Below, one piece after another: positions 23,747 to 31,369 of a stretch of DNA of 64,000 nt. Below the pieces are notes generated by a model. The model was not told where the DNA came from, did no database searches, and worked only from the letters and a program-made list of their open reading frames with translations. The position numbers were made by a program, and so were the translations under genes. The stretch is from Solirubrobacter sp963736505 (GTDB lineage Bacteria > Actinomycetota > Thermoleophilia > Solirubrobacterales > Solirubrobacteraceae). The stretch spans positions 310,001-374,000 of the forward strand of contig CAVTOZ010000001.1 of NCBI GenBank assembly GCA_963736505.1, read 5' to 3'. Position 1 is the first letter of the stretch; each line of letters starts with the position of its first letter.

Positions 23747-24819
23747 GGACGACCTCCCCCCGTTGCACGGTCATGACCGGACGCAGCATCCGCGAGCCCG
23801 CGAACGCGTGGCCCCACGTGTCGGCGAACTCGACCGGCCCGTCGACGAGCTCCAGCACCGCGACGTCGCCCGGCGCGCCGACGCGGAGCGTGCCCGCGTC
23901 GAGCCCGAGCGCGCGTGCCGGATGCAGCGTCGCGCGCGCGAGCACCTCGTCGAGCGAGAGCCCGAGCGCGAGGAACTTCGACAGCACCTTCGGCAGGTCG
24001 CCGACGGCCGCGGCGGCGTAGGCGTGGATGTCGCTGGAGATCGTGTCCGGCGCGAAGCCCTGCTCGATCAGCGCCCGCGCCACCTCGGCGTCGAACGAGC
24101 CCATCCCGTGCCCGACGTCGAACAGCACGCCGCGGCGCTGGGCCGCGAGCACGGACGGCCGCACGCGCCCGTCGAGCAGCAGCCCGTTGTCGCGCCAGCC
24201 GGAGAAGCAGTGCGTGAGCACGTCGCCCTCACCCAGCGCCGCCAGCACGTCCTCGATCCCCGACGGCGCCTCGCCGATGTGGACCATCAGCGGCAGCCCG
24301 AGCCGGTCGGCGGCCGCCCGCGCGCGGCGCAGCGGCTCGTCGCCGCTGCCTCCGACCACGTTGGCCGACGCCCGCACCTTGACGCCGAGCACGAGGTCGG
24401 CGTGCTCGCGCGCAGTCCACGCAGGCGTCGACGTCGCAGTACGCGAGCGTCGACGACTCGCCGGCGAGCAGCATGCTCGTGATCCCGATCGTGGAGATGT
24501 TCAGGAACGCGCGCACGGCCGGCACCGCGCGGTCGATCGTCCCGCGCCGGAACGCGCCGAACACGTGCGCGCCGGCGCTGCCGGTGTCGATGAACGTCGT
24601 CGTCCCGGACGCCGGCCCGACCACGTCGGGATCGACGCCGAGGTCCTGGCCGGCGAACACGTGCGCGTGCATGTCGACCAGGCCCGGCACGACCAGCCTG
24701 CCGGTCGCGTCGATCACGCGCGCGGGCTCGCCGCCCGCGACGATCCGCCCGTCGGCGATGAAGACGTCGCGCGGGCGGCCCCCGGCGATCAACAGGTCAC
24801 ACCGCATGCCCCTATGCAT
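23739..24819 (-). pseudogene. Amidohydrolase/deacetylase-family metallohydrolase, frame-broken
   Basis: Two adjacent frames give one protein. The N-terminal part (24819 down to about 24410) has VIDATGRLVVPGLVDMHAHV, the metal-binding HxH of cyclic amidohydrolases, and FLNISTIGI; the C-terminal part (from about 24408) continues LVLGVKVRASANVVGG ... MVHIGEAP, VLTHCFSG and SSDIHAYA, with the remaining metal ligands. The pattern fits the EF_0837-like amidohydrolase family, often beside PLP enzymes of D-amino acid metabolism. The break is at a GC dinucleotide run on the minus strand (TGCGCGCGAG, about 24400-24412): adding one GC unit restores DCAREHADLVLG. Either a real slippage mutation or an assembly error. 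Start alternatives are ATG 24819 or 24807. Confidence 0.75.
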
Positions 24820-24830
24820 ACTGGAGGGAG

Positions 24831-26987
24831 ATGGACGTCCACGGCGCCTGCCCGCTCGACTGCCCCGACACGTGCAGCTGGATCGTCACGGTCGAGGACG
24901 GCACGCCGACGCGCCTGCGCGGCGATCGCGACCACCCGTTCACGCGCGGCGCGCTGTGCGCCAAGGTCAACCACTACCTCGAGCACACCCAGGCCGCCGA
25001 CCGCCTGCTGCACCCGCTGCGGCGCGTCGGGCGCAAGGGCGAGGGGCGCTTCGAGCGGATCTCTTGGGACGACGCGCTGGCCGAGATCGCGGCCAAGCTG
25101 CACGCGATCCGCGACGAGTACGGCGGCGAGGCGATCTGGCCGTTCCAGGGCACCGGGACGCTCGGCTACATCCAGGGGCTCGAAGGCCGCGCCGGCCAGC
25201 GGCTGTGGAATGTGCTCGGCGCCTCGTGGCACGACATGACGATCTGCTCGATCGCCGGCGGCGTCGGCGCGCGCTACACGAACGGCACCAACACGGGCAT
25301 GGACCCGGAGACGTTCGCCGACTCGAAGCTGATCCTGCTGTGGGGCACCAACACGCTCACCAGCGGCCACCATCTGTGGAAGTTCATCAATGCCGCCAAG
25401 AAGGCGGGCGCGCACGTCGTCGCGATCGACCCGCTGCGCACGCGCACCGCCGACCAGGCGCACGAGCACCTCGCGCCGCTGCCCGGCACCGACGCCGCGC
25501 TCGCGCTCGGCCTGCTGGGAGTGGTCCTCGACGAAGGCGCCGAGGACCGCGAGTACCTCGCGAGCCACACGCTCGGCTGGGACGCGTTCGAGCCGCGCAT
25601 CCGCGAGTTCCCGCCGGCCCGCGTGGCGGAGCTCACCGGGCTGCCCGAGGACCGCATCGTCGAGCTCGGCAAGCGGCTCGCGCACACGCGGCCGACCGGC
25701 ATCCGCGCCACGATGGGCATGCAGCGCCACGCCGGCGGCGGGATGGCGCTGCGGACGCTCAACGCGATCCCGGGCGTGACGGGCGACTGGCGCTACCCGG
25801 GCGGCGGCGTGTCCTACAGCACCAGCGGCTACTTCGGCGCCGACCGCGAGGCGCTGTGGCGCTACGACCTGCTCGAGCGCCCGGTGCGCTCGCTCGCGAT
25901 GACGAACCTGGCGCAGAACCTGCTCGACCTCGACGACCCGCCGGTGAAGGCGCTCGTCGTCTACGGCGCCAACCCGATGTCGAGCAATCCCCGCACCGCC
26001 GCCGTGCGCAAGGGCCTCCAGCGCGAGGACCTGTTCACGGTCGTGATGGAGCAGTTCCCGACCGACACCGTCGACTACGCCGACATCGTGCTGCCGTCGA
26101 CGATGCAGATCGAGCACCTCGACCTGCACGACGGCTACGGGCACATGTACCTGATGCTCAACTCGCCCGCGGTCGAGCCGCCCGGCGAATGCCTGCCCAC
26201 GACCGAGACGTTCCGCCGGCTGGCGCGCGCGATGGGCCTCGAGGAGCCGTCGCTGTACGACTCCGACGAGCAGCTGGCGCGCACGCTGCTCGGGTCCGGC
26301 CACCCGTCGCTGGAGGGCATCACGTTCGAGCGGCTGCAGGCCGAGGGCTCGGTCCGGCTCAACTACGCGGCGCCGTTCGTCCCGTTCGCCGACGGCTTCC
26401 CCACGCCCTCGGGCAAGCTCGAGTTCGCGTCCGAGCGCGCGGCCGCCGACGGCCACGACGCGCTGCCGGCCTACACGCCGCCGGCCGAGGCGGCGTCGCC
26501 GGGCGCCGATTTCCCGCTCGCGCTGCTCGCCCCCGCGTCGCACTGGTTCCTGAACTCCACGTTCGCCAACCACCCCGGGCTGCGTGAGCGGGCCGGCGGC
26601 CCGCGCATCGAGCTGCATCCCGAGGACGCGGCCGCGCGCGGCCTGGCGACCGGCGACGAGGCGCGCGTGTTCAACGCGCGCGGCGCGTTCGTCGCCGCCG
26701 TCGAGGTCTCCGACCGCGTCCGCGCCGGCGTGATCGCGTCGACCAAGGGCCACTGGCTCAAGCACGTCCGCGACGGCGCCACCGTCAACGCGACGGTCGA
26801 CGAGCGCGACGCCGACATGGGCCGCGGCGCCGTCTTCCACGACAACCGCGTTCAGGTCGAGAGCGTGCGCAGCAGCGCCAGCAACGCGCGGTTGAGCGGC
26901 ACGTCGACGCCGGTGCGCTCCGCCGCCCGCACGACCGCGCCGCTCAGCGCGTCGTACTCCAGCGGCCGGCCCGCCAAGCGGTCGTAG
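24831..26987 (+). CDS. Molybdopterin-dependent oxidoreductase (4Fe-4S, MGD family)
   Basis: 718 residues. N-terminal iron-sulfur motif CPLDCPDTC plus the fourth Cys in GALCAK (CX3CX3CX27C), then molybdopterin oxidoreductase domains: LGYIQGLEGRAGQRLWNVLG, ILLWGTNTLTSGHHLWKF, VYGANPMSSNPR, and a C-terminal dinucleotide-binding domain (IELHPEDAAARGLATGDEARVFN). Reduces or oxidises an unknown substrate. It lacks a Tat signal, so it is cytosolic. The family normally ends near GAVFHDNRVQVE, at about 26862; the last 40 residues here are antisense to the next gene, a 136-nt convergent overlap, so the natural stop may be lost or misread. Divergent from the amidohydrolase gene (11 nt). Confidence 0.88.
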   Translation: MDVHGACPLDCPDTCSWIVTVEDGTPTRLRGDRDHPFTRGALCAKVNHYLEHTQAADRLLHPLRRVGRKGEGRFERISWDDALAEIAAKLHAIRDEYGGEAIWPFQGTGTLGYIQGLEGRAGQRLWNVLGASWHDMTICSIAGGVGARYTNGTNTGMDPETFADSKLILLWGTNTLTSGHHLWKFINAAKKAGAHVVAIDPLRTRTADQAHEHLAPLPGTDAALALGLLGVVLDEGAEDREYLASHTLGWDAFEPRIREFPPARVAELTGLPEDRIVELGKRLAHTRPTGIRATMGMQRHAGGGMALRTLNAIPGVTGDWRYPGGGVSYSTSGYFGADREALWRYDLLERPVRSLAMTNLAQNLLDLDDPPVKALVVYGANPMSSNPRTAAVRKGLQREDLFTVVMEQFPTDTVDYADIVLPSTMQIEHLDLHDGYGHMYLMLNSPAVEPPGECLPTTETFRRLARAMGLEEPSLYDSDEQLARTLLGSGHPSLEGITFERLQAEGSVRLNYAAPFVPFADGFPTPSGKLEFASERAAADGHDALPAYTPPAEAASPGADFPLALLAPASHWFLNSTFANHPGLRERAGGPRIELHPEDAAARGLATGDEARVFNARGAFVAAVEVSDRVRAGVIASTKGHWLKHVRDGATVNATVDERDADMGRGAVFHDNRVQVESVRSSASNARLSGTSTPVRSAARTTAPLSASYSSGRPAKRS

Positions 26988-27700
26988 AGCATCGACGTCC
27001 CGCTGTCGGCGGGCATCGCCGCGAACGCCTCGAGGACCTGCTCGGCCTCGTCGTCGTCCAGCTGCGCGCCGTCGGCGCGCGCGACCGCGAGCACCTCGCG
27101 CAGCACCTCGCGGCCGAGCTCGACGATCTGCGGCTCGCGGAAGATGCCCATCCGCCCTCCGGTCAGCGCCGTGATCGTGTTGCCGGTCGCGTTGCGCAGC
27201 AGCTTGCGCCACGCCTCGGTCGCGAAGTCCTCGACGAACGCGACGTCCATGATGCTGCCGTCGAACAGCGACGCCAGCCCGGCGCTCGCGGGCTCGTCGG
27301 GCACGGCCAGGCGGTGGCCGAAGCGATGGTGCACGCGCCCGTCGGCAAGCCGCTCGGTGGCGGCCATGATGATCGCCGGCACGGCGTCCTGCCCGAGGTT
27401 CGCGCGGTGCTCGATGCCGTTCTGGACCGCGACGACCTGCCCGCCGAGCGCCTCGATCCAGGGCGCCGCGGCCGGGCTGTCGTGCGCCTTGAGCGCGACC
27501 ACGACCCAGTCCGCGGGCGCGGCCTGCGCGGGGTCCGTCACGACCGTGGCCGGCAGGTCGCGCCCGGCGCCGCCGTCGCTCTTGACGACCAGCCGGTCGA
27601 ACGGCCGCCGCGCGCACACGGTCACCTCGTTGCCGGCCGTCTGCAGCTCGGCCGCCAGCAACACGCCGATCGCTCCCGCTCCCACCACCGCCACGCTCAT
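26852..27700 (-). CDS. Ketopantoate reductase-like NADP-dependent oxidoreductase
   Basis: 282 residues. ApbA/PanE family: N-terminal Rossmann motif VAVVGAGAIGVLLAAEL, VVVALKAHDSP, QNGIEH with the Asn-Gly of the substrate pocket, catalytic Lys in AWRKLLRNATGN and the C-terminal helical domain. Members reduce 2-dehydropantoate to pantoate or related 2-oxo acids with NADPH. The dissimilar length and the neighbouring catabolic island leave open that it acts on another 2-oxo acid. Its start is 132 nt from the ABC operon's start, divergent, with the ATAG-N8-CTAT operator in the gap, so it may share control. Confidence 0.85.
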   Translation of the reverse strand: MSVAVVGAGAIGVLLAAELQTAGNEVTVCARRPFDRLVVKSDGGAGRDLPATVVTDPAQAAPADWVVVALKAHDSPAAAPWIEALGGQVVAVQNGIEHRANLGQDAVPAIIMAATERLADGRVHHRFGHRLAVPDEPASAGLASLFDGSIMDVAFVEDFATEAWRKLLRNATGNTITALTGGRMGIFREPQIVELGREVLREVLAVARADGAQLDDDEAEQVLEAFAAMPADSGTSMLYDRLAGRPLEYDALSGAVVRAAERTGVDVPLNRALLALLRTLST

Positions 27701-27727
27701 GCCCCAAGCCTAGGCAGACTGCTTGCC

Positions 27728-27743
27728 ATAGTCATATGGCTAT
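27728..27743. promoter_or_regulatory. Operator-like inverted repeat ATAG-N8-CTAT (site 1)
   Basis: ATAG TCATATGG CTAT, extended by flanking C/G to CATAG...CTATG (27727-27744), in the gap between the ketopantoate reductase-like gene and the ABC operon. The same half-sites at the same spacing recur at 38871-38886. Both are followed about 15 nt later by an AT-rich stretch, rare in this genome, that probably includes the promoter. Likely binding site of the LysR at 37967. Confidence 0.65.
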
Positions 27744-27831
27744 GCGAACGCCCATAACAATGTATTTGTAGTGATGGGTCGGCGCCCGTACGTTCCCCTT
27801 CGACGCAACGCTCGAAGAGGAGAGGACTCAG

Positions 27832-28935
27832 ATGCGGATCCCAAGCTGGACCGGTCTCGTGGTCGCCGCCGCCGCGCTCGCCGCGTGCGGCTCAAGCAGT
27901 GACGGCTCCGGCTCGCAGGCCGCGCAGACCGGGCCGGGCAAGGTCGACTTCAGTGCCGCCGTGCAGACGGCGAGCAAGCCGATCACGGCCTGGCCCGGCC
28001 CGAGCAGCGGGGCGGCCAAGCCGGAGCGCGGGAAGAAGATCGTGGTCGTCACCTGCAGCTCGCAGGGCGCCGGCTGCGTGAGCGCCGCCAAGGGCGCGAC
28101 CGCCGCGGGCGGCGTGCTCGGCTGGGACGTCAAGACGATCGACGGCAAGGGCGATCCGCAGGCCTGGAACGGCGCGATCCTCAACGCGATCAGCGAGAAG
28201 GCCGACGGCATCGTGCTCGACGCCGTCCCGCCGGCGCTGGTCGGCGACGCCGTCGCGAAGGCCAACGCCGCGAAGATCCCGGTCGTCTCGGTCTTCAACC
28301 CGAAGGTCGGCGAGAGCGCCGGCGTGTTCTCCTACGTGACGCCGGACCACGGCGACCAGGGCGTCAAGCTCGCCGACTGGGTCGCCGCCGACTCCAAGGG
28401 TGCGGCGAAGGTCGTCGTCGTCGAGGACAACGAGTTCCCCGAGCTGGTGGAGCGCGTGAAGGGCTTCCGCGCCGAGCTCGCCCGCTGCGGCGGCTGCAAG
28501 GTCGTCGCGACGGTGCAGTCGCAGATCGGCACGATGGCGCAGAAGCTCCCGCAGGCCGTCGTCTCGGCGCTGCAGTCGCACGCGGACGCGACCTACGTGA
28601 TCTCGCCGTACGACTCCAACGCGATGTTCGCCGCGCAGGGCGTGCGCCAGGCCGGCAAGGCGGCGACGGTCCGCGTCGGCGGCTACGAGGGCGACCCGCA
28701 GGCGGTCGACGCGATCCGCACCGGCCAGATCCAGGCCGCGACGATCGCCGACCCGACCGAGTGGATGGGCTGGCAGGCGATCGACGAGTTCACGCGCGCG
28801 TTCGCGGGCCAGGCGGCGGCCGACGTGCCGACGCAGTGGCGGCTGATCACGAAGGCCAACGTGCCGGCCGGCGGCACGTGGACCGGCGACGTGGACTACC
28901 AGGCCCAGTTCCGCAAGCTCTGGGGCGCGGCCTGA
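27832..28935 (+). CDS. ABC importer substrate-binding lipoprotein (ribose/RbsB type)
   Basis: 367 residues. Type I periplasmic binding protein fold: lipobox LAAC at residues 17-20 gives an acylated Cys, a Ser/Gly linker, then two alternating lobes with GKKIVVVTCSSQGAGCVSAAKG, ADGIVLDAVPPALVGDAVAKAN, IPVVSVFNPKV, and DATYVISPYDSNAMFAAQGV. Captures the imported solute outside the membrane. GAGGAGAGGA 6-14 nt upstream is a good Shine-Dalgarno. First gene of the catabolic operon; the ATPase starts on its stop codon (TGATG). The ligand is unknown: this fold also binds aromatic or amide solutes, so sugar transport is not implied. Confidence 0.88.
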   Translation: MRIPSWTGLVVAAAALAACGSSSDGSGSQAAQTGPGKVDFSAAVQTASKPITAWPGPSSGAAKPERGKKIVVVTCSSQGAGCVSAAKGATAAGGVLGWDVKTIDGKGDPQAWNGAILNAISEKADGIVLDAVPPALVGDAVAKANAAKIPVVSVFNPKVGESAGVFSYVTPDHGDQGVKLADWVAADSKGAAKVVVVEDNEFPELVERVKGFRAELARCGGCKVVATVQSQIGTMAQKLPQAVVSALQSHADATYVISPYDSNAMFAAQGVRQAGKAATVRVGGYEGDPQAVDAIRTGQIQAATIADPTEWMGWQAIDEFTRAFAGQAAADVPTQWRLITKANVPAGGTWTGDVDYQAQFRKLWGAA

Positions 28936-30344
28936 TGCTGCGGGTCGAGGGCCTGGTGAAGGACTTCGGCGGGCAGCGCGCGCTCGACGGCGTGGACTTC
29001 GAGGTCCGCCCCGGCGAGGTGCACGCCCTGCTCGGCGAGAACGGCGCGGGCAAGTCGACGCTGATCCGGATCCTGGCGGGCGTGCTGCGGCCCGACGCCG
29101 GCACCGTGGAGGTCGAAGGCGCCCGCTTCGTGCACCAGGACCTCGGCCTCGTCGACGAGCTCTCGGTCGCGGAGAACATCGCGCTCGAGCTCGGCTACTC
29201 CAGCGAGCGCGGGCTCGTGAGCATGCGCCGCACCGAGCGCCGCGCGGCGGAGCTGACCGCCCGCCAGGGCGTCGAGATCGACCCGCGGCGGCTCGTCGGA
29301 GCGCTGCCGCAGGCCGAGAAGGTGATGGTCGCGATCGCCCGCGCGTTCTCCGTCGACGCCCGCGTGATCGTGCTCGACGAGGTCAGCGCGAGCCTGCCGG
29401 CGCCGCAGGTCGTGCGCCTGCAGGCGGCGGTGCGGCGCGCCGCCGCCACGGGCGTCGCGTTCGTGTGGGTGACGCACCGGCTCGACGAGCTGGCCGGCTT
29501 CGCCGACCGCCTGACCGTGCTGCGCGACGGCCGCCGCGTCGTGTGCGCCGAGGCCGGCGTGCCGCTCTCGCGGATCGTCGAGTGGATCGTGGGGCGGCCG
29601 GTCGCGGCCGCGCCGCGGTCGCGCGCCGCGGCGACGGCGGCGGCGCTGTCGGTGCGCGGGCTCCGAGGCCCCGGCCTGGCCGCGCCCGTCGACCTCGACG
29701 TGGCGGCCGGCGAGGTGCTCGGCCTGACGGGGCTGATCGGCTCGGGCGCGCAGCCGCTCGCGCGACTGCTCGGCGGCTCGCCGCGCGTGCGCGGCGGCCA
29801 GGCGACGCTGAGCGGGAGCGCGCTGCCGCTCGGCCGGCCGCGCGCGATGCGGCGCGCCGGCTGCGGCTACGTCCCCGGCGACCGCGCACGCGATGGCGGC
29901 TTCGGGGCGCTGACCGTGCGCGAGAACCTCTTCCCCACGAGCCGCACGCTGCCGCGGCGCGAGCGCGCCGCCGCCCAGGCGCTCGTGCAGGCGTACGGCG
30001 TGCGCCCCGGCGCGGCGTCCGAGCTGCCGCTCGACAGCCTGAGCGGCGGCAACCAGCAGAAGGTCGTGTTCGCCCGCGCGCTGCGCGGCGCCCCGCCGCT
30101 GCTGGTGCTCGCCGACCCCACCACGGGCGTCGACGTCGGCGCCCGCGAGGAGCTGTACGCGCTCGTGCGCGCGGCGGCCGCCGAGGGCGCCGCGGTCGTG
30201 CTGGCGTCGAGCGACTTCGAGGAGATCGTCAACCAGGCGGACCGGGCGCTCGTGCTCGTGCGCGGCCGCGTCGCGGCCGAGCTGGCCGGTGACGGCCTCA
30301 CGCGCGACGCGCTCGCGGCCGCCAGCTACGGAGCCCAGGCATGA
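28935..30344 (+). CDS. ABC importer ATP-binding protein, tandem NBD (RbsA type, compact)
   Basis: 469 residues, tandem ATPase domains. NBD1: Walker A LGENGAGKSTLI, Walker B VIVLDEVSAS, H-loop VTHRLDEL; its signature is degenerate (GALPQAEKV). NBD2: LSGGNQQKVVF signature and D-loop region DPTTGVDVGAR, but its P-loop reads LIGSGAQPLA without the Lys, as usual in RbsA-type proteins. Compared with the second RbsA-like protein here (56902-58395), NBD1 lacks about 16 residues between Walker A and the Q-loop (EGARFVHQD follows directly). Still a full set of functional motifs, so presumed active. Overlaps its neighbours by 1 nt and 4 nt (ATGA), typical of coupled ABC subunits. Confidence 0.88.
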   Translation: MLRVEGLVKDFGGQRALDGVDFEVRPGEVHALLGENGAGKSTLIRILAGVLRPDAGTVEVEGARFVHQDLGLVDELSVAENIALELGYSSERGLVSMRRTERRAAELTARQGVEIDPRRLVGALPQAEKVMVAIARAFSVDARVIVLDEVSASLPAPQVVRLQAAVRRAAATGVAFVWVTHRLDELAGFADRLTVLRDGRRVVCAEAGVPLSRIVEWIVGRPVAAAPRSRAAATAAALSVRGLRGPGLAAPVDLDVAAGEVLGLTGLIGSGAQPLARLLGGSPRVRGGQATLSGSALPLGRPRAMRRAGCGYVPGDRARDGGFGALTVRENLFPTSRTLPRRERAAAQALVQAYGVRPGAASELPLDSLSGGNQQKVVFARALRGAPPLLVLADPTTGVDVGAREELYALVRAAAAEGAAVVLASSDFEEIVNQADRALVLVRGRVAAELAGDGLTRDALAAASYGAQA

Positions 30345-31357
30345 GCGCCACCACCGCCGTCCCCGTCCGCCGCCCGCGCGTCGCGCTGACCGATCGCGCC
30401 GGGCGCGTCGTCGCCCGCTACGGCCTCGTCGTCGTCTTCGCGGCGCTCGTCGCGGTCTTCTCGCTCGCGCTCCCGGAGACGTTCCCGACCGTCCAGAACG
30501 CGCAGACGATCGCGGCCGGGAAAGCCGTCGTCGCGCTGCTCGCGCTCGCCGCGATGGTCCCGCTGATCGTCGGCCAGTTCGACCTCTCGGTCGGCTTCCA
30601 GCTCGGCCTCACGCAGACGCTGTGCGCCGGCCTGATGCTCAAGCAGGACCAACCGGCGCTCGTGGCGATCGTCGCCGTGATCGCCGTCGGCGTGCTCTTC
30701 GGCCTCGTCAACGGCCTGCTCGTCGTGCGCGTGCGCATCAACGCCTTCATCGCCACGCTGGCCACCGGCACGCTGGCGGCCGGGATCACGCAGTGGTACT
30801 CGGGCGGCGAGTCGCTGTTCGGCGCGATGCCGGGCGCGTTCCTGTCCCTTGGTCGTGACCAGGCGCTCGGCGTCCCGCTACCCCTGGTCTACGTGCTGGT
30901 CGTCGCCGTCGCCCTGTGGATCGTGTTCGAGTACACGTCGTGGGGCCGCAGCGCGTTCGCCGTCGGCGGCAACGCGCGCGCCGCGCTGATCGCCGGCGTA
31001 CGGGTGGAGCGGGTCACGGTGCTGAGCTTCGTGATCGCCGGCGTGCTCGCGAGCCTCGCGGGCGTGCTCTCGGTGATGATCCTCGGCGCGGCCAACCCGA
31101 ACGTCGGCCCGGACTTCCTGCTGCCCGCCTTCGCCGGCGCCTTCCTCGGCGCGACGTCGATCCGGCCGGGGCGCTTCAACGCGTGGGGCACGTTCCTCGC
31201 CGTCTACCTGCTCGCCTCCGGGATCACGGGGCTGCAGCAGCTCGGCGCGGCGTCCTACGTCGAGCAGTTCTTCAACGGCGGCGCGCTGCTGGCGGCCGTC
31301 GCCCTCTCGGGCTGGGCCGCCTCGCGGCGCCGCTCCAGGATCATGTCGGACGACTGA
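30341..31357 (+). CDS. ABC importer permease (RbsC type)
   Basis: 338 residues with about ten hydrophobic segments. RbsC/branched-chain-permease family: VGQFDLSVGFQLGL (the usual GGIDLSVG segment with QFDLS), FGLVNGLLVVRVRINAFIATLATGTLAAGI, and the C-terminal GAFLGATSIRPGRFNAWGTFLAVYLLASG. Forms the membrane pore for the solute bound by the preceding lipoprotein. Start is ATGA-overlapped with the ATPase. The gene ends 12 nt before hyuA, with GAGGAGAG in between as Shine-Dalgarno, so importer and enzymes are one transcript. Confidence 0.88.
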   Translation: MSATTAVPVRRPRVALTDRAGRVVARYGLVVVFAALVAVFSLALPETFPTVQNAQTIAAGKAVVALLALAAMVPLIVGQFDLSVGFQLGLTQTLCAGLMLKQDQPALVAIVAVIAVGVLFGLVNGLLVVRVRINAFIATLATGTLAAGITQWYSGGESLFGAMPGAFLSLGRDQALGVPLPLVYVLVVAVALWIVFEYTSWGRSAFAVGGNARAALIAGVRVERVTVLSFVIAGVLASLAGVLSVMILGAANPNVGPDFLLPAFAGAFLGATSIRPGRFNAWGTFLAVYLLASGITGLQQLGAASYVEQFFNGGALLAAVALSGWAASRRRSRIMSDD

Positions 31358-31369
31358 GGAGAGAAACCC

